From Haplosporangium gracile (Eukaryota > Mortierellomycota > Mortierellomycetes > Mortierellales > Mortierellaceae), in contig JAAAUF010000349.1 in assembly GCA_015499985.1 (NCBI GenBank), positions 1 to 38,249 on the forward strand: DNA of 38,249 nt, read 5' to 3'. The stretch's first letter is position 1. Each line of letters opens with the position of its first letter. Position numbers and translations under genes: made by a program. Shown piece by piece: positions 1-11,396 of this stretch. Below the pieces are notes generated by a model. That model was not told the origin of the DNA and made no database searches. It saw nothing but the letters and a program-made list of their open reading frames with translations.

Positions 1-274
1 GGGCCGTCACCTGTCGTCTGAATCTCTGCTTAAGTGTGAGCGCTGCCTCTGCTGCATCTTTTGCCTTCCTGCTATTCTCTGTTCTGACCTCCTTGCGCTG
101 TGCCGCCTCCTTCAGCTTCTTGTCTAGTTTCTGTTGCCTCATTCTGGCCTCATGGTCCTTGCGGTAGATAATGTACTCGTCGGTAGTTCTGTTCAGTGCT
201 TTTCGGTATAGTCGTTTGTTATGTTTGTCTGTTTTGTTGTTTCCTGTTCGGGGCGGGGTGATCGGTAGTTCCAT
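1..274 (-). CDS. Partial 5' end of an unrecognised charged protein
   Basis: A minus-strand reading frame begins at an ATG at 274 (MELPITPPRTG...) and stays open for 91 codons until the left window edge, so this is the N-terminal part of a longer protein. After a Pro/Thr-rich start the residues are strongly charged and helical, rich in Lys, Arg, Glu, Gln and Ala (for example KLDKKLKEAAQRKEV), which suggests a coiled coil. I do not recognise the family. The start was chosen because it is the first in-frame ATG and it sits head to head with the cyclophilin gene, leaving a 276-bp shared promoter. An intron inside the visible part cannot be excluded, but none is needed. Confidence 0.6.
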   Translation of the reverse strand, partial: MELPITPPRTGNNKTDKHNKRLYRKALNRTTDEYIIYRKDHEARMRQQKLDKKLKEAAQRKEVRTENSRKAKDAAEAALTLKQRFRRQVTA

Positions 275-364
275 CCGCTTGAGGGGCGAGACCGTTGCTT
301 CTACAGCCAAATCCAGACGGAGCCAAAAAAGAATAGTAGGCGTTAGGAAACAGGAGCTTACGCG

Positions 365-379
365 TGACGTTTGGCCAAT
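365..379. promoter_or_regulatory. CRE-like TGACGT next to a CCAAT box in a divergent promoter
   Basis: The 276-bp gap between the two divergent starts at 274 and 551 holds TGACGT at 365-370, followed four bases later by CCAAT at 375-379. TGACGT is the core bound by CREB/ATF-type bZIP factors and CCAAT is the core bound by the HAP/NF-Y complex. Both are short and could occur by chance. Their adjacency upstream of an ER chaperone-type gene makes a stress-response role possible. That role is inference. Confidence 0.3.
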
Positions 380-550
380 AAGAGAGTGTGAAAGCGTCCT
401 GTTCTTTTTTTCCGTTTTTAGTGGCTTGGATTAGATAAGTTTGGTACTTGGGAAAAACTTAATCTGTTCTTTCTTCATTATCTTTTCCATCTCATCATCC
501 TTTTCCATCTCCCTCCCTTTTCTTCACAATCCCTACCACAAACAAGAAAA

Positions 551-1757
551 ATGGTCTCGTTCAAGCGCGCCTTGGTCTTTGTCGTTGCTGCTGTCGCCCT
601 TGCAGTCTCTGCACATGCTGGCAAGGGCCCTGTCATCACCAACAAGGGTAATTCAACCTTTCATCTTAACCTAAATCTGAGTTATTCTGGAAGAACGCGC
701 GTTTGGGATACTTATGTGTTTGAAGAAACCTTATCTATTTTTTGTCACATCTGATGTAGTCTACTTTGACATTGAGCAGGATGGCAAGCCCATGGGCCGT
801 GTTGTTATCGGTCTTTTCGGAAAGGTATTTTATGACATTGAACAGCAGCACAAACAGGGACACCGGATCAACCAGTATTTTGTGTATATTAACGAACCTG
901 AGTATGATCTCGATACCGGTCCAATCTTGTTGCTGTTATTAGACTGTCCCCAAGACTGCAGAGAACTTCCTTGAGCTCGCCAAGGGAACTCATGGCTTTG
1001 GTTATGCCGGATCGTCCTTCCACCGTGTCATCAAGGTACTTGTTGCTACTAATTTCGTCTTTTTTTCTTGAACTCCCTTTTCATTAATTCTTACTTTTAT
1101 GCTAGGGTGCCGTTGTAATTAATTTCTTTTGTGCACCACTAAACCTTACTTACTAATTATATTTGCACTATTCTTAATACTCTTAAACTTAGCAATTCAT
1201 GATTCAAGGAGTACATACAACTTACATGGGATCAAAAAAAGAGAGGTATATTACAATGGTCTGGAAGAAAGGCACTAATATAGCATTTGTGATGATCGCT
1301 TGTGCTTAATAGGGTGACTTTACCAATGGCAACGGAACTGGTGGGAAATCGATCTACGGAGCCAAGTTTGCTGATGAGAACTTCAAGCTTCGCCACACCG
1401 GCCCTGGAATCTTGAGCATGGCCAACTCCGGCAAGGACACCAACGGGTCCCAGGTAGCGTATTAATTTCATTTTATCTAACGATTGTTAAAGGTTCGTGT
1501 GTTCTTCCGAAATCAGACGTCGCCGTTTTGTTAACCCATACACTCTCTTCTCATAGTTCTTTATTACGACTGTCAAGACCTCTTGGTTGGATGGACGTCA
1601 CGTTGTTTTCGGCACTGTCTTGGAAGGCATGAATGTTATTACTGCGATTGAGAACACGCCCACTGCTCCCGGCGACCGCCCCAAAGCTGCTGTCACCATC
1701 ACCGCCTCTGGCGAGCTCGAGATGGAAGCTGACAAGATTCTCCATGCTGAGCTTTAG
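551..1757 (+). CDS. ER-type cyclophilin B (peptidyl-prolyl cis-trans isomerase)
   Basis: Six exons close in phase: 551-647, 760-824, 943-1035, 1193-1210, 1313-1453, 1557-1757, giving 204 aa. Residues 1 to about 23 form a signal peptide ([19 protein letters not shown]...), followed by one complete cyclophilin domain opening with [23 protein letters not shown]. The active-site residues are present: Arg in FHRVIK, Phe-Met-x-Gln in QFMIQG, Trp in [11 protein letters not shown] and the following His. Proteins of this family isomerise prolyl peptide bonds and help folding in the ER. The protein ends in HAEL, which resembles the HDEL/KDEL retrieval signal with one change, so ER residence is likely but retention may be weak. 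Exon 4 is only 18 nt. A polyadenylation-type AATAAA follows the stop directly. Family assignment is secure; a CYPB/PPIB-type name fits. Confidence 0.93.
1193..1210 (+). other. 18-nt in-frame microexon of the cyclophilin gene
   Basis: A CTTAG acceptor precedes and a GTACAT donor follows six codons reading Gln-Phe-Met-Ile-Gln-Gly. The segment is phase 0 at both ends and supplies the FMxQG stretch of the cyclophilin active site. Skipping it would keep the frame but delete residues 86-91. Confidence 0.85.
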
Positions 1758-1759
1758 AA

Positions 1760-1765
1760 AATAAA
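1760..1765 (+). terminator. Polyadenylation signal of the cyclophilin gene
   Basis: AATAAA lies 3 bases after the stop codon at 1755-1757, and the next gene starts at 1934. This is an unusually short 3' UTR if it is the signal used. Confidence 0.4.
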
Positions 1766-1933
1766 ATTGATATCGGTGGCTTAGCTTCCACATTTCCAAA
1801 TTGCATCTTTACTGCGCGCGCTGCTTCTTTAACCTCGTTGACATTCTTGTACCCTAACAACCATCAACGACCACAACAAGAACTTCCCGACATCCGCAAG
1901 GGGGGCCGATCAAGTACTGCCTATCATACAGCA

Positions 1934-4900
1934 ATGGTTGACAGCAGCGACCCGCTCGAGGTCTTCATCGACCTGCTGCCTCGCCATCAACAGTACCATG
2001 ACCAACTCGCTGCTGACCTCGATCGCATACTTACCTCTAAACAACAAGCTTTGTGTTTCATGCAGCCAGCAGCCCCTGTTGCACGTTCACGAAACAACCA
2101 CACCACCACTACCACCATTACTACTCCCGGCTTTTCCAAGCAGATCAAGCGATTAGTTAACCAGAGCATGTCAACCCTCACGCAATGGACTAAGCTTCTT
2201 AATGCGTCTATTATTTCGGACATCGTCTCAATGCAATCTCCTCCAGACCTACAACCCGCTCTCATCACTCCTTCGTCGGCCAACACAGAAGCTACGGTAA
2301 AGACTGGCAAAAGTCTGGCCCACGCACCTCAAAGTCTATCGGCTGTAAGATTAACAAAAAAGGCTCTCCCTGGAGTTTCCCACACTATGTCCAACAACAG
2401 CACCGGATCAACATCGCAGATATCATCTAGAGGACGAGCGCAGCACTCAGCTGCAGACACAGGGGCAAGACCCTGGACGCCAGCGAGCGGGACAAATACC
2501 AGAAAAGGAAGTACATTCAAAGAAGCCCAACCTATACCACCGACTGATGGATTAGACACGGCAGACTCGGAGGTCTTGCGAGACTCCGTTTATCGCACCG
2601 ATCAGCCCACCTACTCGCACGTCGCCATGTTGGTCGACATCAGTTTCTTAAGTGTGCGCGCACTGGAAGCCTTGGAGAGCAGGGCTTCGACCGGTCTGTT
2701 TGAGATCGAAAAGGCCCGATCCAACCTGATCACTAAGATTATAGCCCTTGGCATGGTAATACCAGTAGTGAATGTTTTATTATTCGAGTCATCAGAAGGA
2801 AATGATTGCAAGTGAATGATGGATTTACTCTTATTTTTTCTTTTCTTTACTGTGTGTACTAGAAAAAGCGGGCACTGCAGGAACTGAGGATTTTACGGGA
2901 GCAGTTGATCGCAGGAGCCATGGTTGTGTGGGATGAGCCAGATTTGGCCATCAAGGGCCAACAACTTCCGTCCGTACCCAACACTCGATTATATCCAACA
3001 TCGATATTGTCCTCAAGCGAATCATTACAAAGGACGTATCAGGATTTGTTCTCCTTTCCATTTCCCAACAAGGTTGTCAGCGATCTGGAGGCTTATCCCT
3101 CAGTACAATCGCCCACGTCCTCGCCTTCAGGTAGCGTCAGTCCCACCCAGACGTTTGTCCTGCTAGTTCAAGCACTTCACAACAATGCCGTGCGATGCTG
3201 GATGGACGTTAGAAATGGATCCTTAGCTCACGTGAGTAACTAAAGATATCGATTGCCTCAATTGCTCTGCAAATAATATGGTCCGCCTACTTAATTCCAT
3301 TTCATTTTATGCTTAGTTACTTTATCCTATGCTCACCAGGAAAGATTCGCCCTACGATTGGTGTGTTTGTATCGCCAAGTCTCAGCCAAAGCTGGCACAG
3401 CAGTCCTTGGACGCTCTTTTCCGGCTTTTGTTTATCTCGGCAGGAAAGGCAGTTGAAAACGACTCAAGCCGAGGTACAGTCCAATTTAAACAATATGGGT
3501 GCACACTGGATTGGCGAAATGCAACTTTTACGATGTCCTCTGACAGTATTCATTCATTACTTTCTTTTGAATTTAGATGGACATCGTAGCGCTTTTTTAT
3601 TAAGAATGCTAGGGATCAGATACCACGCCGCTTTCAAGCATTTTTCGGGGACCAACGACGGGAGTATCTGGGACAGGATCATGCGATGCGGAGCGGAATA
3701 TGAAAAGTCAACCAGAGAAGGACAGACTCAAAGGGATATCATAGTTCTCGTTACAGCGTACAAAGGGATCTTTGAATTTGTGCAGGAACTGTCTCTCATC
3801 GACTACTCCAGCAGTCACTACCAATCTTGGTACTCGCACATGGCGCATTTGGGCTCTAAGGTACTGAACATTTACTTATCTCACCATCATGACAGGAATA
3901 TACCAACTGCAAGCAAATTACTGACGACGTTTGCTGCATCTGGGTAGATGGATGATGAAGCGACTCAAGCCTTTGTCCACAGCATTAATCCGAGTATCCG
4001 AGACAGCACGCCTTTCCCGTTGTCAAAATCGCCCACACCACCAGCACACCTTCCGTCTCAACTAACAACCCTCGTTGGGACTAACGAAGCTTTTCTACGT
4101 ACTTCGCGCTCTATTGCGACCCAACCAACAATCTCGCCCACGCCACTGGCTGGCTACGTGCCCGTGCCTCAGGTCTTTAACTATCTCGAAGAAGCTGTCG
4201 AGGCACTTCGAAAGTTTCAAGACTTTTTACCTGTGTGGCAGCATGACTCTTTACCAGGTATATTTTCAACAATGATGGCTCATTGTGAAGATAATTGTCT
4301 TTCTAACCTCACACTAACCATGCATGTCGGCTTGATATACACTGTTATGTAGCGAAGGATTTAGAGCAGTCGCTGTCAATTACCAGGTCTTCTCTGTTGT
4401 CCTTGCAGTGCGCTCTTTCAGCATCTCCAACAAAGTCTTGGACGACGGTTGCTCTACAAAACATCGCGAGGATATTTCGATCGATGGACACCCTGCGCAA
4501 AATCGGAGCGAAGACACTTGACAGGAATGAGAAGGAAGCGTCGAGCGGCGGTCTCAAATGCATCCAAGACTCACCATCAGGCACGATCATCGCTACAGGA
4601 TTGACAAACAGGCAATTGCAACTGCTTGGGTATATTCAAACTATCCTTCCGTTTTTGTCAGACCTGACAGAGGTCCTCTGGAATGCAGCCCATGCCTGCT
4701 ATCAGGTTTGTCGGCCGATTTACGAAACTGCATGATAGAGCAATGCACGAATCCGCTTTTGTATTGACAGCCTTCATCGCCTTCCTAACACAAATCCTGC
4801 ACACTTTATAGGAGTGGTACGAGGGAGATCGGAGAACCCGCCCTGATCCACTGAAACTATCGTACGCACGGGTTGATGCGATATTATTCATTTCTCGACT

Positions 4901-7900
4901 TTACTTGCTCAACATGGCTATTTCGATCAGACAACCTCTGCCTAAACCGATGACGACATACCTGGAATCAGCGCTTCGGACCGCGGGAAGGATGAACGAT
5001 CGAGTATCGCTTCCCTGGATATCGAACGCATTTTACAACTACGGTGGCTCCCTTTTCAAGACGAATCGGCAGAAGGAGGCCATTCGGCCTCTGGAGCTGG
5101 CCATCCAATCCTACCGACTTTTCCTCGGCGACAGTCTTTTGGAGTGCTCTATGCCTGCCGCTCGTGGAATTATGCATACCTCTGCCAAAACAGATTCAAT
5201 GACAGAGGGCCGCCTGGTACTGGCCAACCGATACGACGTCTTGGGTGTGTGCTTTCAATCCCTTGACCAAATTGATCAAGCCTTGGAGTGTTTTAACACA
5301 GCCTTGCGCATCCTACCTGTGGAGGCTTTTCGGCAGATCGATCATGTTGCACTCGGAGATATAAAGACCAACCATCTACCGGCCGCCAAACTTCTCAACC
5401 GTCGTGCCCGAACTCTGCTGATGATGGCCCAACCTCGGTTTGTTTCTTTTCTATCGTCTGCACCTGAGCTCGAGGCGAGGCTGACACGACATGGACAGGA
5501 GCCATACTTGGCGGGCGCAGTTCAGGAGTATGAAGTAGAGCTACTCTCAGTATTGGGAGTGAAGGCGAACCAAACACGAGTTCGCAACTTGGAGCAGATC
5601 GAGATTTTGAACCACCTAATCACCAAGGTCTATCCAGGAGGCAATCGTCTCGCTCATCCGGTTCGGCGTGCGAGAACCTTGGTTCGCCTTGCCATGCTCT
5701 ATCAAGGTCAGGCAAATCAAGCCTTGCAGGGCCAAGCCCTTCAACTAGTCGAAGAGGCGATTGAGATTCTGAAGGAACAGGATCTTAAAGGCGACGGATG
5801 CTTGGAGCCAGTCAGGAATCACCACCTTGCGATGGCATACACCTGGCAAGGCGTTTTTGAGCATAACAGGAACGAGAATGGGTCGCCTCAGAAGTCCAAG
5901 CCGTTCCTGATTGCTCTTCAACTATGGGAAGTTATTTTGTCTGATGTTGAATGCTTTGCTTCTTGGGAGAAGTCTAGTATATTAGTAGGGTCTGGTCAGC
6001 AGAGCGGGATCGAGAAGGTTCGAACACAGATACCAGACCCAGAGCAGCTCTATGGGCACCTTCAAATGCTCGCGGATTGCTTTGGGATGGTTGATTACAG
6101 AGTCTTGCAGGTGCAGATCTATCGGCTAATGCTACGCCTGTGTAACGGGATTCTTCCAATGTCGGAGCAAACGTGTGCTGGTAGGCTATACGTGGGCCGC
6201 ATGTCGAAGGTTTTTTATGATATTATGGCTCTGTGTAACGTAATTATTAAATATGTTTTTCCTCATATAAATAGACTCCGTACGGATTTATTCGAGAATG
6301 GGTCAAGCATACTTGGCTCTTGGATACTCGGGAAAGGCAAAGACGACCCTTGATTATGGCAAGGCTATTCTGGAGGAGATGTCGAAGCGCTCGGAAGGTC
6401 TCACCACGCAAGGCGAGGTCTATCCACTTTGGCTGCTTGCACACAGCCTGTACTTGACGTCCGTTGGTCACAAGTCCCAAGGTGTAGCCGCATACAATCA
6501 AGCACAGCAGTACTCCCAAATGTACATGAACCAAGCCTTATCTAAGGCCGCCAGCACGTCGCGTCATGCACCCAGCGTTGGCGTAATTTCGGGATTTGTG
6601 GAAACCAAGGTACAAAGGGCCATGGTGGTAGTAGAAGCATCCTTGGCGCGATCCCGGCTACTTTTCTTCGAGGACGGTCTCTCAGAGTCCATTGCTGATG
6701 CAATGAGAGCACTCAGGCAGTTGAATAGGATCATTTCGACGCTTGCCACCGCAATTAAGGCTTCGCAACAGGATTCGACTGTAATCTGCCAACGCCCCAT
6801 GGATAACCCTTTCCTTATCCGAGAGGAACATACGGATCGTGACACTCCTGCAACCAAGGCAACCACTGAGAGCAGTCAACGGCGACAAGGTATCGAGCTG
6901 CTGGCCACTCAGCGCTACCAGTGCTTTATTTTCCGGTTGCTCAGCGAGGTCTATCACCAACTCTCACGGCTGCATCTTGTCCAGGGCAGTGTACAGGAGA
7001 CGGAATATTTCGTCAAGGAGGGCCAGCATATTGCTCGACTGTCAAGGGCCGCCAAGTCTCTGGGTTGGTTCATGCTGGACCAGGCGCATGTGGGTTTATT
7101 GAAGCACGAATGGGAGGAGAGCCAGCAAATTCTTCATGGTCTGGTGCTGGACGATGACGATGTGGATACCGTTGTTGGGTCATTGGAGATTCAGGACGCT
7201 CGGATTCAACTGCTGCATGGCGACCTGTATTTCGCAACAGAGAGATTCGACCGATCGCTGCGCGCTTATTATCGGACAGATGAAATCCTGACGTACTTGA
7301 TGGACAAGTCGGTAATTATGGGCCTGGAACAGCTGGTGATACGAGAACCTCAAACGCCCAGAGAGAAGAGACTGGTAACCCTTTACCAATGCCGAGGGTC
7401 GAGTCACCAACCGTTGCAGGAGTCGCCGGGGATGGATTCTGCTCGAGGATCGCCAAGAACCGAGAAGCTGGAGTGTGCTTCTTTGAGTGAGATCAAGGCC
7501 ATGATGGGATACCGAACAAGTTTGATCTTTGATCGCTTGGGACAACGAGCGCAGGCGAGGGAGTTGGTCGAAAAATCCAGAGAAGAGGATCCTACGGCGC
7601 TTACATCCGCAGAGTATCACCTCACCATGGCCAAAATGCTGATGTTAGAGTTGGAGGATGCGATGGCCAAGCACTTAATGTACGCCATGATTCCGGAGTC
7701 GGCTCTGGCCGTCGGTCTTTTTCAGAAAACTCGAGCACAAGGACTGGTCCCTTCATCGATATCGTTGCCCCAGGCTGTTGGCCCAAACAGCAGTAATACA
7801 TTCTCGCCGCTGGAATCTCACTCGGCTTTCCCGTCGACTTCACCTTCTGTGCGGGTTACAAGGATGTCACGCCGTCGCCGCTCGCAACTTGCATTCCAGC

Positions 7901-10721
7901 AACCTTCGGGTCAAAGCCCTCTTGGTCCTCGTCTGGGAATAACTGGGCTCTCACAAGGAGCAAAGATGAATTCGACGCGACAGTACGTGGACATCCTAGT
8001 CGAAGCCAGAGCGCACCTTATTGGCGCGTTTCAGAGCTCCTTCCACACTTGCCCAACCCATGTCGTCGCGGACATATGCTCCAGGCTCGCCTACCTTGCT
8101 ATACTGGAATCCTGCTTCTACGTTGAGATTCTCAAAGGTGATTGCACGAACGAAATCTTGCCGAGTGACGAGCGATCGAATCGGCAAACGGATGTGTGGA
8201 GGGTGGCTGCTCGAGCCGCTTGTTCGTTGGAGATGGCGAAAGCTGTCACACAGCGGAGAGAGATGCACGGATTGATCAAGCAAAAGCTCTACCCCACGTT
8301 GCCACAAGAAGATCAGGCATGGCCAAAGGATATTGCGAGCAAGGGTGACCAGCACGTCCTGTCGCACAAGCCTGAAGAGTTGCATTTGCTTCATGGACCA
8401 GAAGTACAGCCCCACAAGCACAAGATTGTCACTCTTGTCGGATTGGAAAAACCTCGTCCCTTGCGGCTGTTCCCAGCATCTGATGTTGACAGCGACATGG
8501 GAGATTGCCGAGGTGATGGTGTGGAGACGAAGGAGGATGCGAGGATGAGTTGCGACAGACACCAGACCGGCTCAGAAATGCAAGCGCAGCTGAATCGCGA
8601 GCTTTCGCTGCATCCTTCATCGACATTAGGCAACAACAGACCGTTCTTAACGAAGCTGGACAGGATATATGACCAGGACGCCAAGATGATGTCGGGAACG
8701 GCGGACGATTCTTTGGCTTTCCAGCGGGACTTTGTCGACATTTTGCCGCAGAACTGGACTGTGGTCTCCCTCACGATGGATGTCAACCGTGGTGTGCTCT
8801 ACGTTAACCGCCTTCGCGCCAACACGATGCCACTAGTTGTATGCCTTCCCTTGAATCGAGCCCAGCTGCGAGAGGGTGATGGGGACGTTGGCTCGGATTT
8901 GGGCTTTGGCGCGGAAGTTGACGGAGAACAGGGCTTTAGTAGGGCAGAACCTTTGTCGTACGCTGGGGCCTTCGAAGAACTGCAGAACATTATGAAGGAG
9001 AGCCAGGAAACACTTTCTATAGCGTCGACAGCGATCTCTGGTCACATTCCTGCAACAGGGATCTACGGAGTGACAGCCACATCTTTTACATCTAACCGCC
9101 AGCCTGTCGAACTGACCAAAGAGGCCAAGGCTGAGTGGTGGAGCCGACGCCAGAATCTGAATGATCGCTTGCGTTTCTTGCTGAGCACTATGGAGGACCA
9201 GTGGCTCTGTGGACTGAAGGGTTTAATCCAGTCGCACAACACACCGGCGAACGAGGATACCTTGCTGGGCTTTAAGAGGACTTTGGAGTTGATTATGTCG
9301 CAGGCAGGCAACAGTATGTCGGCAACTCCTGCTCGCAATTTACGATCCGCTGGCCGAGGACATACCGAAATGGAACGAGCTTCCGCGGTCCAAATTGAGA
9401 TCAACGTCGACCTCTGCCGAGCTATACTGAACCTGGGCGACCAACCTACCAAGTCGGAACTGCGCGATCTGATATACTTTTTGCTGGACGCCTATCTCTT
9501 CAAGAACGTTACAGCACCTGGGCCCATGGGTGCTTCAAGCAGCGGCAGTCCCTGGTCCACAGCTTCATCCTTTATCGAGTATTCCGAGGAGCAATTCGGC
9601 CGCATCGCGATGCAGATCCGAGAGGCGTTACGATGTTACTGGGAAGCTGAGGTTGCGGCCAACAACAATGGCTACGACGAGGGTGCCCATGTCATCTTGG
9701 TCCTTGACAAGCACCTACAAATGTTCCCATGGGAATCGTGCCCCGTTCTGAGAGATGAAGCGGTGTCAAGGGTGCCGTCTATCTGGTTCTTACGGGACCG
9801 GATACTTCAGCAGCGATACTTTCTCTCTCAGCCTCAATCTCAGGATAGTCCCGTGCCAACGAACAAAGCAACGGAGAATACGGCTCTTGTCGAACAGGAC
9901 GATTGGAGAGATCTGGAAGTAGATGGACAAAAGACGTTTTATTTGCTGAACCCCGGCAAAGACTTGAAGAATACGGAGGAGGAGTTCAAGAACTATGTGC
10001 TAGCCCAGTCAGGCTGGAACGGAATCATTGGTCGTACGCCCCTGGATATGGAGTGCATTCAAGGTCTTAGCAAGAATGACTTGTATATGTAAGTGATTTT
10101 TTTTGTATTTTTTCCGTCCACATCAACCAGTTTTTCATTCTCCTGCTCAAAACTGACCAGAGTTGCTTGGGGGTGGGGTTTTTTTCTTGTGATCATGACA
10201 GCTACTTTGGTCACTCTGGAGGCGAACAGTACATCAAGCCGACGCAGATACGTAAGCTTGGGCATTGTGCGGTTTCCATTTTACTCGGCTGCAGTTCTGG
10301 ATTGCTTAGGGGCAGTGGAGAGTTCGATCCTACCGGAAACGTGATGAACTACATGCTGGCGGGTTGCCCCACGGTTGTGGCGAATCTGTGGGATGTTACT
10401 GATCGAGATCTGGACCGCTTCAGCAAAGCTCTTTTCACACTCTGGGGACTTGACGACGTCTCTGGCAATGGGAACGAAGGCGCCCTGTCAAGTACATCGC
10501 GAGACTCTGTATGGTCATCCGACTTGCCTATGAAAGGATCGCACAGTGACATGGACAATTCCAGCGTCATGGGTACAAGGACGCGTCCTTCTTTACAGAG
10601 ACCAAGGCTGTCGATTGTTGAGGCAGTCAAGGAAGCCAGGGAGGAGTGCAGACTGAAGTATTTGGTTGGTGCGGCTACAGTGGTGTATGGTATACCCTGT
10701 TTTCTGAAGAAGAGATCCTAG
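1934..10721 (+). CDS. ESP1: Separase (ESP1/Cut1-type cysteine protease)
   Basis: Nine exons close in phase: 1934-2755, 2863-3231, 3317-3473, 3577-3860, 3948-4257, 4353-4705, 4812-6180, 6275-10088, 10202-10721, giving 2665 aa. The last 350 residues are the family C50 protease domain. They contain FPWESCPVLRDEAVSRVPS (about residue 2372), TFYLLNPGKDLKNTEEEF, the catalytic-His motif YFGHSGGEQYI (His2497) and the catalytic-Cys motif LLGCSSG (Cys2523), then a YLVGAATVVYGIP end. The long N-terminal part is predominantly helical, as expected for the separase alpha-solenoid. Separase cleaves the cohesin kleisin at anaphase onset and is held inactive by securin. The protein is long compared with most family members. 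The first in-frame ATG (1934) was chosen; the frame upstream has only non-ATG codons. The last intron splits the exon just before the catalytic His. The extreme C-terminus is uncertain (see findings). No securin gene is seen here. Confidence 0.95.
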
Positions 10722-11396
10722 AGGCAACAGGTAACTTTACATGTATATAACAACGGCGACCGTTTGAACTAACTAGTCACTCGACACAATCAGGCCGATG
10801 GCTGCATAAGGATATTGTAAGCACGCGGTCATTGGAGAATCAGGATTAGGGCGATTAATCCACCTTCCCCACCCCTTGTCTAAGGCTTCTACTGCGCTAT
10901 CAACCAAACGACCATCACAAAACTAACGCTTTGGACCTCCACAATATGAAATTATTTAGTATTTGCTGAAGGCGTTGTTGAGGTGGCAGAAAGGAGAGGC
11001 ATAGGGGAGACAGGAAACGCATAGAAGAGGCAGGATAGGCATACCTGTCAGATGTCGCCTTTCTGCTTCGGATAGTGCAAGGAGAGAGACTGGACATCTA
11101 ATTATATTTTCAACCTTGACTTCTCAGCCCAGACAACTCTGAACCCAATGCCGGCCTCCCCCATGACAGCATCCCCACTCCTTCCTCCTGATTGGCGACA
11201 TCCTATCTATCATCTGGGGACAGGCCATCGATCCTCGCATCGTCCTGGTCATTGTAAACCTGGCCATCACCCAAGTTAGTGCCTAGCTGGTTAAGAACAA
11301 CGTCAGAACAAGAAATAGACATGACCTCCTCTCGTCAAACCTGTATGGATGTAATCATGTGAAGAGTACGTATTTTAATCTTTTGAGCAGTAGTTT
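10722..11396. other. Convergent 3' intergenic region between separase and SMC2
   Basis: This 675-bp gap lies between two converging genes. It contains an intron-like segment close to the separase stop (10731-10793, GTAACT donor, CTAAC branch-like sequence, CAG acceptor), reported separately. Beyond that I see no gene, RNA or repeat. Short open frames here are not coding-like. Confidence 0.6.

Noticed and set aside
1838..1933. In-frame N-terminal extension of separase starting at 1838
   Set aside because: It begins with TTG, not ATG; the first real ATG is at 1934, so these codons were left out.
10915..11097. Small minus-strand frame between separase and SMC2
   Set aside because: Sixty codons with no domain, no splice support and random composition.
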